This document shows positions 1-11,309 of a DNA stretch of 64,000 nt, one piece after another. Source of the stretch: Prorocentrum cordatum (taxonomy: Eukaryota > Sar > Dinophyceae > Prorocentrales > Prorocentraceae); contig CAUYUJ010019282.1 of NCBI GenBank assembly GCA_963575745.1, forward strand, positions 564,712 to 628,711, given 5' to 3'. The notes under the pieces were generated by a model, which was not told the DNA's origin, searched no databases, and saw only the letters and a list, made by a program, of their open reading frames with translations. Numbering within the stretch: the stretch's first letter is position 1; each line of letters starts with the position of its first letter. Made by a program: the position numbers and the translations under genes.

Positions 1-2040
1 TCGCGTTCCAAATCTCACGCGCGCCGGTCGGGCGGCCGCAGTGCCCGGTCCGTCCTCTGGCGAGGAAATGATTCGGCTTCGAGGCCCAGCGCGGCCCCCG
101 CGCCCGCGGCCCCCGCGGAGTGCCGATTGCCGCGCCGTCTGCGTCGCTGCTCGATTCGTCGCCCAAGTCCCCACTGCGCGCACAGATTGCCAGAACGCGG
201 TCAGCTGTGCCAATTTGCTCCGGGCCCAACAGAGCAGCCACAAGCGTCTGCGCCACGGCTGCGCCCCCATTTAAACGTGGATGAGGCGCTGGATGCGGGC
301 GATCGCTTCTTGCGTCGAGGTAATTATTATGTCGACGGCTCTGCCGAGCTTGCTGCGACGTCGCGCCCTTCAACGCCCCTGGAAGAACTCGAGCATTCAG
401 ACGGGCAGTTTGCCGGTGCTGGGGCCGCGGGGGTTTTAGCTACGCACGCCCTGGGCCCCGCGGCCGCCAAAGAGGAGGAAACGGCCCCGGGCAGAAAGCC
501 CGCGCGACCACGCGACTGGCAGCAGATTGGCTCTTTTCAGGAATGCAAAACTGCAAAATCTGCCTCCTTGTCTGGAAGGGCGGCCAGCCCCCCCGAGCAA
601 CTCTCGAAGGTGGCCCCCTCGGCACCGGACCACCACCGGCGCCAGGCAACGGTTCGGGCAGGTCCAAGCCCGACGTGGACCTCTCGTCGGCTCGCCAGCA
701 AAAGCGCATTGCCCCATTTTGCTCTGTCTCGACTGCGCGGGTGGTCTGCCTTCAATGCAAAGCGCACCGCTGCCACGATCGAGCTAAGATTTTGCCGCCC
801 AACTATAAGAAGCGCCCGCAGAGCTCGGGGGCAAAGTACGCGCGGCCCCAGATCTGTCGAGGCATACATCCCAAGCTAAGCCACCTCACTGTTGAGCGCG
901 GCCCTTGGAATGATGGGCCAGCGTCGCGCGATGACCCCGAGTGCTGACTTGCACCCTTGACAGACCAGTGGCGGCCCAGGCCCCTCCCCCGACTTTGAAG
1001 TGGAGGAAGAAATGGCTCGGTTCCTCCACGCTGGCTTCTCCTCCCTCCCCCTGGAGCGGAGGCTTTTGGGAAGGGCCCACCATTGCCTAGATGATCCTCG
1101 TCTGCCGCCGAGCTGTGGTTCGTTGTGCCACAGGAGCTTGGGACTGTGAGGCAGGTGGTGGATAGACTCAAAAGGGATGACGACGAGGCCCCGCCGGTGG
1201 CACCGACCTCCCCATTCGCGCAGCATGCCCGTGCTAGTACCGAGCTGTCAGGTGACTCGGACTAGCGCGCGCCCTGCTGCCGACAGCTTAACAACTCTAA
1301 CTTTTGGCGCGCCTGGAATTTACCCCCCGAAGCCTTGCCCCGTCTGCTTTCTTGTCCCCTGCGCGCCCCTCCAGGCGCGCGGGCCCGTGCTGCACGCGGC
1401 GCTTCATCCGCGAGCGGTACTGCCCAACCTGCTGACCGCCTTACTGGCCGCGCGAGCGTCTGCTCAGCTTTTGCCGAGGATGACGCTACACAGGCTGCGC
1501 GCCGGTCTCCTGCCCCCCATCCCGCGCGCCCCTCTGTTCCCTGGAGGTCGCGTTTGCCACGCTGGCCTGGCCGCCCGAACCGCGGCCAGCTGGCCAGGCC
1601 TGTCGCCATCCACGCGGGCGGCGCCAGGTTTTGCGGAGGCCCGTGGTCTGGCGCATGGGCCGTTAACGTTTCCCCGAACTGCCCGCGCAAGGTCGGAGTT
1701 GCCGGCCCCGTCTGGTCCTGGCCTCCCGGGGTGCCACAGCCCTGGTCAGGTCCACACGAGATGTTTGTTTGCGCCTGTCCACCGCTCTTGGCTGTCGCTC
1801 GCGCTTTCTAGGAATGCGTGCTCTTCTGGACGCCAGCTCTCCGGCATCCCCATTACCTCCTCGGCGTGCACAGTCGCGGAGTCAGGACCCTCTTCCCTCG
1901 GAGGGGCCTGAGGTGCATTGAACATGAACTGGCCTGCGGCGGACAAAACATCTCCCCTTCCCCTCCCTCCTCTCACCTCCCCTCCAACTCCAGCCTTTCG
2001 CCTGAAAGTTCCTCGCGAATTCTGATCCGCAAACAGTTTC
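1..2040. other. GC-rich DNA, no gene recognised
   Basis: Long open stretches exist in several frames of both strands, for example 127-879 and 1177-1911 on the plus strand. They overlap each other, are rich in Arg, Pro and Ala, and show no domain or motif. This is what chance gives at such high GC. No repeat unit or RNA gene was seen. Confidence 0.6.
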
Positions 2041-3760
2041 ATGGATGGAAGGAGGGCGGTCTTCAAAAAGTGGTTCTCGCACTACGCCGCGCACGTTGGT
2101 CTCAACAGGTTGCAGGAGTTTGGCCGGTGGAGAACGGGTCCTTTCCAAAATGCGATTATCGCCCCAGTGCCGCGCACCTCCGTCTCAAAAAATCGCAAGA
2201 GCTCACGGATGGAAGGCGGGTCCTTTCCCAAAATGCGGTTCTCGCCTGACCACAGCGCACATTCGTCCTAACAAATTCGAAGAACTTCACGGATCAAGGG
2301 CGGGTGTTCTTTTGTAAATGCTGTTCGCGCCTCGGCGCAGCGCACAATCTTCTAAAAACGTATGGAACCTTCACGGGTGGAGAGCTCTCGCCTGAGCGCC
2401 GCACAATCTCGTTCTGAAAGTTCGCAAGAACTTCGCAGATGGAGGGCGGGTCGTTATGTGGCTCTCGCCTTCGCGCCGCGCACACTTGTCTTGAAACATC
2501 TGAATATTCACGGATTGACGACGCGTCGTTTTCAAGATATGGCTCTCGCCCTAGCGCCGCGCACGTTCGTCTTGAAAGTATGCGAAAGTCACGTTTGGAA
2601 GGCGGCTCTTGTTCAAAATGTGTTCGCCTTTGCGCGGCGCACAAACGTTAGCAAAAGTGTACAACCATCTGAACGTGTCTTATTATTGGCGTCCCAGGGA
2701 TGGTGTTCTGGCACCTCTTCCTCCCTCCCTCCACCCCTCCACCCTTCCCTCCTTTCCTCCATCCCTTCCCCCCCCCTCCCTCCGCATCGTCCACCACTCC
2801 TGTTTCTTGTAAGTAACTCCTCCCGGTCGCGTTCCGAGAAGCGCTGACAGGGCATACCGGTTGAGATGTCCTCACCCTTTGTGGTTCTGAAACTTTAATG
2901 CTGCAAGAGCTTCACACATGAAGGGCGGGTAATTTTCACAATGTGGTTCTCGCATTAGCGCCGCGCACATTCGTCTTGAAAATTCGCAGGGTTTTCGCGG
3001 ATGGAGGGCGAGTCCTTTTCAAAATGCGATTTTCGCCTGTGCGCCGCGCGCATGTGCTGTCAGAGTTTGCAAAATCTTCACGGGGGGAGGGCACCTCCTT
3101 TTCAAACTGTGGTTATCGTCGTGACGCTGCGCACAGTCGTCTGAACAAAAAACTCGCAAGAACCTCACGGATGGTAGGCGGGTCATTTCAAAAACGCGGC
3201 GTTCGCTTTAGTCCCGCGCGCATTCGTCTTAAGATTGGAAAAAACACTAATGGAGAACTGGTCTTTTTCAAAATGTAGCTTTCGCTTTAGAACGAACATT
3301 CATCTTAAAAGATGGATATCACGGATGGAAGGCGGGTGATGCTCAAACTGTTCAAACTGCCGCCGCGAACTTTCGTTGCACAAGCATGCCATCGCTTCGA
3401 AGGCGGTTCCTTTTCACAGCGCAAAAAGCCCGACCCAGCGACGCACACATTGGTTTCACCCAGCGCCGCGAACATTCGTCTCAACAGTTTCCATGAGTCT
3501 CGCGGCTGGCACGCGGGTGGTGTTCAAATATGGTTTCCGTTTTAACACCCCGCAGTTCAATTTTTTTTTCAACGCAATCTTTTGGGAATAGAAGGAGGGG
3601 CAATAACCTCAGGGATGGAGGGTGGATCGTTCGCAAAATGTGGTCTCACCTTACCGCCGAACGCATTCGTTCGATGAAAATGCAAGACTGTCCCAGACGG
3701 AACGCGGTTCCATTTCAAAATATGGTTTTCGCCTCAGCGCCGGGCGCACTCGCAGCTTAA
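2041..3760. repeat. Diverged satellite, about 83-bp unit
   Basis: A unit of about 83 bp recurs head-to-tail. Its landmarks in order are CACGGATGGA, GGCGGGTCC, TTTTCAAAATG, TGGTTCTCGCC, GCGCCGCGCACATTCGTCTT and AATTCGCAAGAAC. Landmark spacings at 2126, 2207, 2290 and 2437 are close to one or two units. About 18 copies fit, heavily diverged, with a pyrimidine-rich interruption at about 2650-2880. Peptides in all frames are therefore periodic and should not be read as proteins. Confidence 0.85.
2700..2800. repeat. Pyrimidine-rich tract in the satellite
   Basis: Almost uninterrupted C and T (repeats of CCCT, CCTT and CCAC) break the 83-bp array. It gives opposite-strand Gly/Arg/Glu-rich peptides with no meaning. 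Confidence 0.8.
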
Positions 3761-4159
3761 ATTTACAATCGTTGAACGGATTCTGATGGTCGGTGTCCCC
3801 AAGATGGCGTTCCGGCACGATTTAAGATTACCAGGGCGCAACAGTCACATTGATTCGCGGCGGTGATATCCCAAGAAACAATATTACGGCCCCGTAAAAT
3901 ATCGCCAATACGTACCACCCACGTCGATTCGTGGCGGTGAAATCAAAAAACTGTTGCTGGCACGGGTGAGGGCTCGCAAACGGAAGTTCTCAATCGGGAC
4001 ACTGCCCGCAGTGGAATAATTTTGTGGGGACCTATAAAGAGGGATTTTGGAGGGAGGGTTTATTGCAGCATCGTTGGCGCGCCTTGGGTTCGCACTGATC
4101 GTCATCCTCATTATCCTCCTCCACCTCATCTTCCTCCCCTTCCATCCAAACTCCAGCCG
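3761..4159. other. Intergenic, with a short direct repeat
   Basis: No gene is evident. A 21-base word around TTGATTCGCGGCGGTGA recurs with three differences at about 3851 and 3922. The stretch near 4042-4085 resembles sequences near 49930 and 50080, sharing GGGAGGGT followed by a TAT and AGCAGCA core, so it is a small dispersed repeat. Confidence 0.5.
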
Positions 4160-4301
4160 GAAATCCCCCTCAGCCCTCATGCCCGGAGCAGCGGAGAGGG
4201 CCAGCAAAGCGGACGGCCTGTCCAGAGAGCCGCTGCCATTGGCGTCCACCTTCTGGAAATACTCTTTCACCTGATCCGGGTCCATCCGGCCAAGGCGGCT
4301 C
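4160..4301 (-). pseudogene. Orphan EF-hand-coding exon or fragment
   Basis: Read on the minus strand, this stretch encodes a helix (DPDQVKEYFQKV) followed by DANGSGSLDRPS. That matches an EF-hand calcium loop at positions 1, 3, 5 and 6 (D, N, S, G), with an acidic residue at 9. Position 12, normally Glu, is Ser, so calcium binding would be weakened. The fragment starts just after CCCAG, a plausible splice acceptor (AG at 4303-4302), and becomes a purine-rich repeat downstream. Only one hand is visible and no neighbouring exon was found. It may be an exon of a calmodulin-like or kinase gene, or a stranded piece of one. Confidence 0.45.
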
Positions 4302-4851
4302 CTGGGATCGCGGAGTGAAGCGTGTCTGTCGACGTGCTGAACAGTGTTTCTCACGTCTTCCCATTTCGAGGTTCCAGAAACCTACAAGGGCACAAGGACC
4401 TCGTATAGCCTCCAATGTTCCTGGGGACCTTTGGGGGTTTGGGAGGCTCGGTGGGGGGAGCAAACCTAATGGCATACGATGACCAGGATAAGATTTCGGC
4501 CCCGTGTGGAATCACTCGGGGACCAAAAAGCTGGATCCCCTACGAAATTTCAGCCAGAAAAAATTGTCAGGTCGGTTCTGATGAAGGAGAGCCCAAACCT
4601 CCGGCGTCGCGAAAGCGCCCCGGCGGCTGTTGCTTCGTAGCCTGAGCCCTTGGAAGCGCGTCCCCATGGCCGTCGAACAAAACGACCCAGCCCAAAAAGC
4701 CGGCCCCGCGGGGTGTGATCGAGAGCTCCGCGGGCCAACGTCGCGACACAAACGCGACGACCTTCGGAAGCGCATGGAGCTTTCCAGAAGTCATCGGCGC
4801 CCTGGGAACTCCCGGCATTCCGAAAGACTCGGGAAAATCCAAAAAACCAAC
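4302..4851. other. Intergenic, nothing recognised
   Basis: Minus-strand open frames around 4512-4855 overlap in three frames and carry no motif. No repeat beyond single words was seen. Confidence 0.5.
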
Positions 4852-5137
4852 GCACTCCTTCTACGCCACCATCCTGCTGCCCGTCCTGCTCTCTAGCCTT
4901 GCTTGCACTGTCTGCTTCTCTTATTGACTTTAATGTTTTACCTGTTTGGCTCTAGGGAAACAGAAAAGGAGCGAGCCTGCAGCGCGCGCGCGTCGGCCGG
5001 CGGGCCGGCCTGCTTGACGGCATTATCCTTGACGGCATGCTTGACGGCATTATCCTTTCTCCCCCATGTCATCGGCGAAGCCCACTGACCATGAGACATC
5101 ATTGGGACATTTTGCAGGGATTGTGCAAATTCAAGCA
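4852..5137 (+). repeat. Left LTR-like repeat of the outer copia element
   Basis: This segment matches 45544-45839 in the same orientation along its whole length, with scattered substitutions. Shared landmarks are TGCTGCCCGTCCTG, GCCTTGCTTGCACTGT, TTTGGCTCTAG, GAAACAGAAAAGGAGCGAGC, a GC-alternating tract, a GGCCGGC-GG-GCCGGCC palindrome, CTTGACGGCATTATCC, and CATCGGCGAAGCCCACTGAC. The right copy starts TG and both copies end CA; the left copy starts CG, a likely C-for-T change. This copy has an extra duplication of the CTTGACGGCATTATCC block. The LTR assignment rests on the pair, the termini, the primer site that follows and the copia genes between. No target duplication was found outside the pair. 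Confidence 0.65.
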
Positions 5138-5144
5138 AAAGAAT

Positions 5145-5160
5145 GGTTATCAGCCGAAGC
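5145..5160 (+). other. Candidate primer-binding site
   Basis: Seven bases after the left LTR comes TGGTTATCAGCCGAAG. It resembles the Drosophila copia primer site, which starts GGTTATGGGCC and pairs with an internal part of initiator tRNA-Met. Here GGTTAT and GCC are kept with two differing bases between. Position and sequence both fit, but the match is short. Confidence 0.45.
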
Positions 5161-5363
5161 GGCGGCACAGCCGTTAGCTTCGCAGAGCATGGGGCCACAG
5201 GGCCACAAGAAGGATCGCTCGGAAGAAAAGAAGACCGTTATCGTTCCGAGCGTATTCGTGATGCAGGCGCCTCTATGAGGCGACCTAGTTCTCTCCGCCC
5301 CCCAGCAAGGCAAGCGTCGAAAACTGTGTTCGTTTAACAGGAGGAGATTATCCAGTCGATTCG

Positions 5364-5948
5364 ATGACAGTAGTAAGGGAACAAACCCCGGGTGGGAAGT
5401 ATGGCATAGCCAAAACTCCCACCAAAACTCCCACCGGGGGGACATCGAAACTGGTGCCGGCACATCCGAGTTCCCAACCGTCGATTGACTTCGACCATGA
5501 GATGGAGAAATTGCTGGAACGGGTGCCCAGAGAAACGTTAGATCAAGGTAACTGTAGCACGGGAACAGCAGCGCAATTTGAGATTCATGATCAGGGCGAG
5601 GAAGAGAGCGATCTACCATCTGAAAGGGACAGCTCGCATTCGATTGAGAGAAATGAAGAGTACGCTGAATTTCATACTTCGCCCAGCCCATCTCATCACC
5701 ATACTCCCCTCACTGCTGGGACCGACGGGCTCGCCCCAGGCGCAGGCCCGTCTGAGAACCAGACAGTTGACTATGTCGATGCACTCCAACAAGCTATTAT
5801 CGATTCAGATGAAGATATTGGAGATGGCGGAAGCCCAGGTCAAGGCAAGAGTTCGTCGGCCCAGCCGATGTTGAACTCGCCCGACCGAAAGTTTGGGCAC
5901 GGTAAGGCATACAAGAGAGCCTGCGGCAACGACCCCAACCACAAGTAA
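5364..5948 (+). CDS. Acidic ORF at the 5' end of the outer element
   Basis: An uninterrupted ATG-initiated frame of 194 codons starting about 230 bp after the left LTR. The product is hydrophilic and Ser/Thr/Glu/Asp-rich, with two short TPTK/TPTG repeats near residue 18 and an acidic DSDEDIGDG patch near residue 150. No enzyme motif or zinc finger is present. Its place between primer site and gag suggests an N-terminal gag region. It shows no homology that I recognise. Confidence 0.35.
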   Translation: MTVVREQTPGGKYGIAKTPTKTPTGGTSKLVPAHPSSQPSIDFDHEMEKLLERVPRETLDQGNCSTGTAAQFEIHDQGEEESDLPSERDSSHSIERNEEYAEFHTSPSPSHHHTPLTAGTDGLAPGAGPSENQTVDYVDALQQAIIDSDEDIGDGGSPGQGKSSSAQPMLNSPDRKFGHGKAYKRACGNDPNHK

Positions 5949-6096
5949 AGAAGCCTAAGAATGAGGATGATAACCTAAATGCTTCCCCTTTGCCGGAAGG
6001 CTTTCACCGACCAGACTGCACATTGACGAGGTCAAGCAGGGGCAGGGCGCCAGAACTTGATGAGCTGGTAATGTAGGACGAAAGAGACGAGCTGGC

Positions 6097-7535
6097 TCAA
6101 AAACAAGATGTCGATTTCATCCATAAGGGTGTAAGAACAAGGGAACAGCATACTCCTGCCTCCAGCAGGGGACATGGGAAGGCACCCAGGGCCGGACGCT
6201 CTAGTTCCAGAGGATTCAATGCCCTTGAGTCACCTCGGCGATCATCAAATAGGACTACCAGTAGCTTCTCGATAAGAGATAGCTGCTGGAACGCAAGACC
6301 TAAATGCCCGCCGCGGGCGGAGAACCGATGTCCGGGGAAGGCGCGCAAACCGGGGGGGGGGGGGGCGTGTCTGAGGCCAGCATGCTCGTGCTGTTCGAAC
6401 GTATGCCCCAAGTGCAGCGTTGCATGGCTCCGCGGAAAAAAGCATTGAGCTGGAGGAACACAATTGCCGCTGCATAGCCATTCAGGAGTGGGAAGAGAAA
6501 AAAAGGCAGGATCGAGAGCAACTGAGAGCCGCGAGCGCACAAATACAGCAAATTATCCTCGAGGCACAAGTTGAGGAGAGAGCCGCTGACGAAGCCCAAC
6601 GGACGCTAGCAGAATAGCAGAGAGACAGGCAGTGGCACAAAACATCGAACAAGAGAGTTGCCATTGCGGAAGATGCGCAGAGACGGACACAGCAAGCAGA
6701 AGCCCGTGTAGCAGGAATCACTGACGCGGCCCAGCGACGTCTTGCGCACGAGGAGAACGAGAAAAGAGATATTAAACATATGGCAGAACAAATGGTGCCA
6801 GCTTCTTATCAGCAAACCGAGAAAGTGAGAAAGAGGCTTGAGAGCAAGCAGCACGTGAAAATCAGGAGCCCCGTCATCAACTTGAATCCGCTAGACTCGA
6901 GGCGGAAAAAAATAATATCGGAAGCGCCACGAGCCCTTCGAGAACATGAGCATAAGGCTCAGGCAATTAGGAATGAGAACCAAAGGAGAATGGCCGCTGC
7001 CTGGGACCATCTGAAAGGGCAAGCGGATGAGCAAATAAAAAATAATGGTTTTGCCGCTCGTGCAGTAAGCGAAGAGAACAGGAGGCTAAGATCTGACCTG
7101 GAACAGCAACGCAAAGACAGGGAGTCGCGGGAATGGCTTCGGACAACGGGGCCAAATCCGACAGAAGTTCCGACGAGAGCTGAGGTTGCGTCTACGGCTT
7201 CGCCGGCAGATGCGGGCTCAACTGAGCGGTTGGGAGCGACGCCGGCACAGCCGATGCATGTTGAACCGCCTCCGCACCCGACTGCTGCTCGCCCTGCGCG
7301 TAAGAACGACGACAAGCAGGCTCAGACACGAACAGGCAACACAGGTCAGCACAACAGGCAACACGAACGTTCTGGACCTTTCATTGAGATTTGCGCGAGG
7401 CGTTTGAAGCCCACGCGCAGGGATCATCTGGGCACGATTACCAAAAGATGCACGGAGCGCGCCTGGAATGAACAGTTCGGGCGACAAGACGATCTCGAGA
7501 TAAGAACCACTAGGCACGCACGACCCTCCCCGTAG
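6097..7535 (+). pseudogene. Coiled-coil-rich region of the outer element
   Basis: Two plus-strand frames (about 6420-6617 and 6780-7535, with an intervening stop after AQRTLAE) encode long charged helices rich in Glu, Arg, Gln, Lys and Ala, such as RLRSDLEQQRKDRE. This looks like a coiled coil cut by stops. A run of 14 G at about 6351-6364 lies just upstream and is a likely place for a length change. From about residue 130 of the second frame the sequence becomes Pro/Ala-rich and includes two mini-hairpins (7195-7205 and 7243-7253). Placement before the gag core suggests an oligomerising part of the structural protein. Confidence 0.4.
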
Positions 7536-7679
7536 CAATGACGACCCCGAAAAGACGGCACCGAGTCACTCGGAAATGCCGAAAGACGGTGGGTCGGAAA
7601 GACGAGTAAGCAATCTCGCTGGTGCGATGGGTATGCCGATATTCAAATCGACCAGACCAGATTTTGATCAAATGCTCTA

Positions 7680-9140
7680 TTGACAGCTCCGTCTGCACCC
7701 GAGCTTCCTCACGCGAAGTCACATTTCGTTCCAGGGCCGGCTGTTGAGAAGTCTCTTGATACTAATGAAGGTTCGATGCAAGAGTACGTCAGGGGAAAGA
7801 GCCCAGGGAATGTCCCGTTCATCACTAAAATTTCGGGACCCCCTGGCAATTTCGATCTGCCCGGTCGCCCCCCTTTCACCGTCGACACAGCCGCGAGTGA
7901 GGAAGGAGGCGGAGAACCGGGCGGACATGACGACGACAAGAGAGACGATCGAAGCACAGCGCCCAGCACCAGCATGATTTTAGCAATACAATTTGACGAG
8001 ACGGGGAAGCCAAAGACATCCAAGGGACCCCCTGGGGGACCTGGAGGCGGAGGTGACCCAGACGGGATGGCGGTGGAGGGCCGGATGGTCACCGCGACCC
8101 AGATGCGATACCGTTCAATGCCAATCCAATGGATGCGACTTGGAGAAGTTTTGGAAACAATTAAGAGCTAGACCTCCCAGACATCCCGAGTGCCCAGACA
8201 CTACGCGAATGGAGGCAACATTGCATTAGAGCAGTAGCCGGGTCCTGGCATGATGTTGAGACGGCACAAGAGTGGATTACTGAAGCAATGGAACCTGAGG
8301 TCCCGAAAGAAAGCCTTCGGGACTCCGGAGCGTTGATGCGTCTTGACATGATGATCGCCACAAACCTACTTGAAAATTTGCCAAGATGAAACGTAACCGC
8401 AACCTGTGAGATCAACGCACTCATTTCCTCTCGCAAATCAACTGCATCGAGCACTCTTGCCAGATTGAGGGACGTCTTCTCACGGGCCGAGAAATCATTC
8501 GGGCCATATCTGTTTGGTGCTCTGTCAGGTCCAAAGCGGACAACGCTGGATATGTCGCGACTTGTTTAAAATAACGATTGGTCGACGGAAGCCCAACCAA
8601 GATTTGCACCACTTCTACAGCGAATGGATGGGGCGATGCCAAGAGCTGCATGGCGCCAGGGAACCGTCTGATGACACATGAAGGCCTCGATACATGCGCA
8701 CTTCTACGAACAAATCAAACACGTTCCGAGGCTTGACTATTCAATGCAATGGTATGAGTTGTCGACAGATCCTCCAGGCACAGGAATGCGCTCTTACCAG
8801 TGGCTGTTGTACCAGGTCGAGTCGCTTATGATGCGTGATCGAGGAAAGTGGGCAATATCTGAACATGAACCAACCCTCAATCCCAGAAACAGGCAGGCTC
8901 GCCGGCTCGCCTTGCAGGTGGACTGAGTGAGGGCGCTGGCGGTGGGCGACGGGCCTCCGCCACGGCAGCAACAGCACAGACTGGGATTGCCTACAGATGA
9001 GACACCACGCGGACGGACGAAAGGTGAGACGACTTGCAAATGCGTGAAAAAAAGGAAGAATTGCCCCGAAACGGGACAAAATTGCCCCTATAATCATAGG
9101 ACGCCTAAGACACCAGCCGCGCCGGCTCAGCTGTGAGCGG
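7680..9140 (+). pseudogene. Gag-like region with CCCH-type finger
   Basis: Plus-strand frames together resemble the gag region of dinoflagellate copia elements. After a Gly/Pro-rich linker (GPPGGPGGGG) comes a helical block from about 8171, with LPDIPSAQTLREWRQH and later LRDSGALMRLD, which ends at a stop after LLENLPR. A second block (about 8678-8926) includes HFYEQIKHVPRLDY and SYQWLLYQVE. It ends in a Cys/His cluster at about 9034-9100, CKCVKKRKNCPETG then QNCPYNH, read as a CCCH zinc finger. Several stops and frame changes separate the blocks. Function would be capsid assembly and RNA binding, now lost. Confidence 0.6.
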
Positions 9141-10104
9141 GTAATTATCAGAGGGCAACAAGTGGAAAGAACGACCGCAGAGGTAGGAACGAGAGATCGG
9201 GGAGAAAGGGTCCGACAGGTAAGGACAGACCTTGCTCCTCGACCCCGTCGAATAAATTTGGCAACTCGAACGCGACGCAGTCGCGGACGAGAAAACAATC
9301 GGAGACCTCGCGAGAACGTCAAAGCAAGATGGCGTGTTATGCCTCCTCGCGTGATTCTCGCAATTGCACGGACCCTCCGAGCGGACGCCACACGCAACGC
9401 AGAGGCTTGTCTGAGGCCGAGAAGATGCAACGGGACAGATACGAAGAAACACAGCTCAAGACTGGTAAGTCTTTGGGCTACCAGAACCACCAGGCAAGCT
9501 GACCCCGCCGCTGCAAATGCGACCGACGCAGCGCCAGGGGGATACCCCAAGAAGCCGAAACTCGAGTAAAGGTCGTGGCAAGCATAAAAATAAAGCAAAG
9601 GAGAAGGGAAACATGAACCGTGCAAAGTGTTCACCGAAACGTGGGCCTGCTCTCGTGGCAAGGACTGTTGGTTTGCGAAGAACACAACAAATCATCCCTG
9701 ACGATGGCAGGGCACTGGCGCATTATGGGCCAGTGCCAAGATGATCCCCACGGCTGTCTTCCTTTCCATGCTGTATTTGTTCACCTCATAGATAGGTTGT
9801 CGCGACGCCCACATCGGCATCGCCGACGCGGACGGTGCAGGCATAGACTCCCTGGCACAGCCAGTCGAGTCCTTTTCGCGTGCCCTGCCCCTTCGGCTAA
9901 GGGATCCCGTGGCCTCCAAGATAATTCAAACGATCATCCGCTAATGGTTGAATCACACGGCGCATATCCTAGAGATTTTCTCAACTTTTTCGAGGGGGCT
10001 GTTCCCGCTACCGGAACACAGCAAGAACGCAGGGAGAAGTTGACTCAACTTGTCGCTATCCTCGTTCAACTGCATCCTCTTCCGGGGGAAGCCATCGCAA
10101 TGTT

Positions 10105-11169
10105 TTGCCACGAACCCGACAGGAAAGTTGTGTCAGACACGCGCATGCGGCTCGGCGCGGACTTACTGCACAGTTCAACCCCTTGACTCGGGAAACCACT
10201 GTCACTCGAAGGGAGGTGCGTCGCCACAGCCCAAAAGAGCTGCCGTCGAGCATTGACGATAGATGGAAATTCCCAAAACGAGAATACCGAATAATGCAAA
10301 CTGAATGCACGGCATCACTAAGGGATGCTCAGCCTCGAGCGTCCGAATTAGCCGATGAAGTTTGGCATCCTTGGTTAGAGTCTGAAGGAAAGGAAGACGT
10401 TGCCCCAGGCGGCTCAGCCGCCGCGGGGTGCAGAACAAAAAAAAAAAAAAAAAAAACGCCCATCCACCTCGGCAAGCTTCGGTTCATATTCGACACGGGC
10501 TGTGGACACAATCTTGTTGCTGAGAGGCTCGCTCGGGCTGCAGGTGCAGCGGGTCTGATAAAACGACGAGAAAATCCAAGTACGCTGAACACTGCCGGAA
10601 GTAATTCGAGGGCCCTCGGTTCAATTTGCGTCGCATGCCCAAACTTTCGGGATGGGAACTCCGAAGCATCAATCATGCCGGAAACACCAGCGGTGATCTC
10701 TGTAGGAGAGCGGTGCATGGATCACGGCTTCAACATCGTGAGGCCAACCGGCCAGCGACCCTACTTACTTCTGCCTAACGGTCACAGAGTAGACCTGATC
10801 GTTGAGGGCAACATACAATACTTGACCCTATCTGGCAGAGAGGCGCTGGGCCAGCGTATGTGCGCGGTCGCCGCCCGGAAGCCCGCGGCCCCCGAGCGGC
10901 GGTGCTGCGCGACGCCAGGCGCCAAGACGTTTCTGGATGATGTGGAATATGCGGGGGGTCTTCCGCCCCGTTCCATTCAGAGTCGCGTAACAATAGACTT
11001 ACGCACTCATGAGATGATTGGTAACCATGGCCATGCGGATGGCAGGCCAGCCATAGCTGAGCGCCCGCTTCCATCCGGTTTACACTCCATGGATACCGTC
11101 ACTTATTTCTACCAGTCGCCTCAGACCGCTCATGAGTACGGTTGGAGTAAGACACCCACGGCGTCGTGA
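10105..11169 (+). pseudogene. Retropepsin-like protease region, outer element
   Basis: An open frame of 354 codons. Its middle carries FIFDTGCGHNLVAERLA, with the D-T-G active-site triad of retroviral-type aspartic proteases at about 10493. PAVISVGERCMDHGF and LLPNGH follow, in the order seen in dinoflagellate copia proteases. A run of about 20 A (from about 10437) encodes a lysine stretch immediately before the protease and is a slippage hotspot. A mini-hairpin (10408-10422) encodes GGSAA just upstream. The frame is open but isolated from gag and integrase by frame changes, so the polyprotein is broken. Confidence 0.65.
10408..10422. repeat. Mini-hairpin GGCGGC-TCA-GCCGCC
   Basis: A perfect 6-bp stem closing a 3-base loop. 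It is one member of the CGGC-N3-GCCG family scattered through the outer element. Confidence 0.8.
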
Positions 11170-11309
11170 GCTTAATAAGTCCCCCATCTACTTCTGGTCG
11201 CGACTCAGTCGCCGGCTGCGCTACGCCAAACCACGGCTCAGCCGAAGGCTGCGCGGCTACGGTCCAGATCCATTATTCGCACGGAGTCTCGGGATTTTAA
11301 TCCTGCGAC

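Noticed and set aside
127-1911. Two long plus-strand genes at the window start
   Set aside because: Overlapping open frames on both strands, Arg/Pro-rich composition and no recognisable domain fit chance at this GC content.
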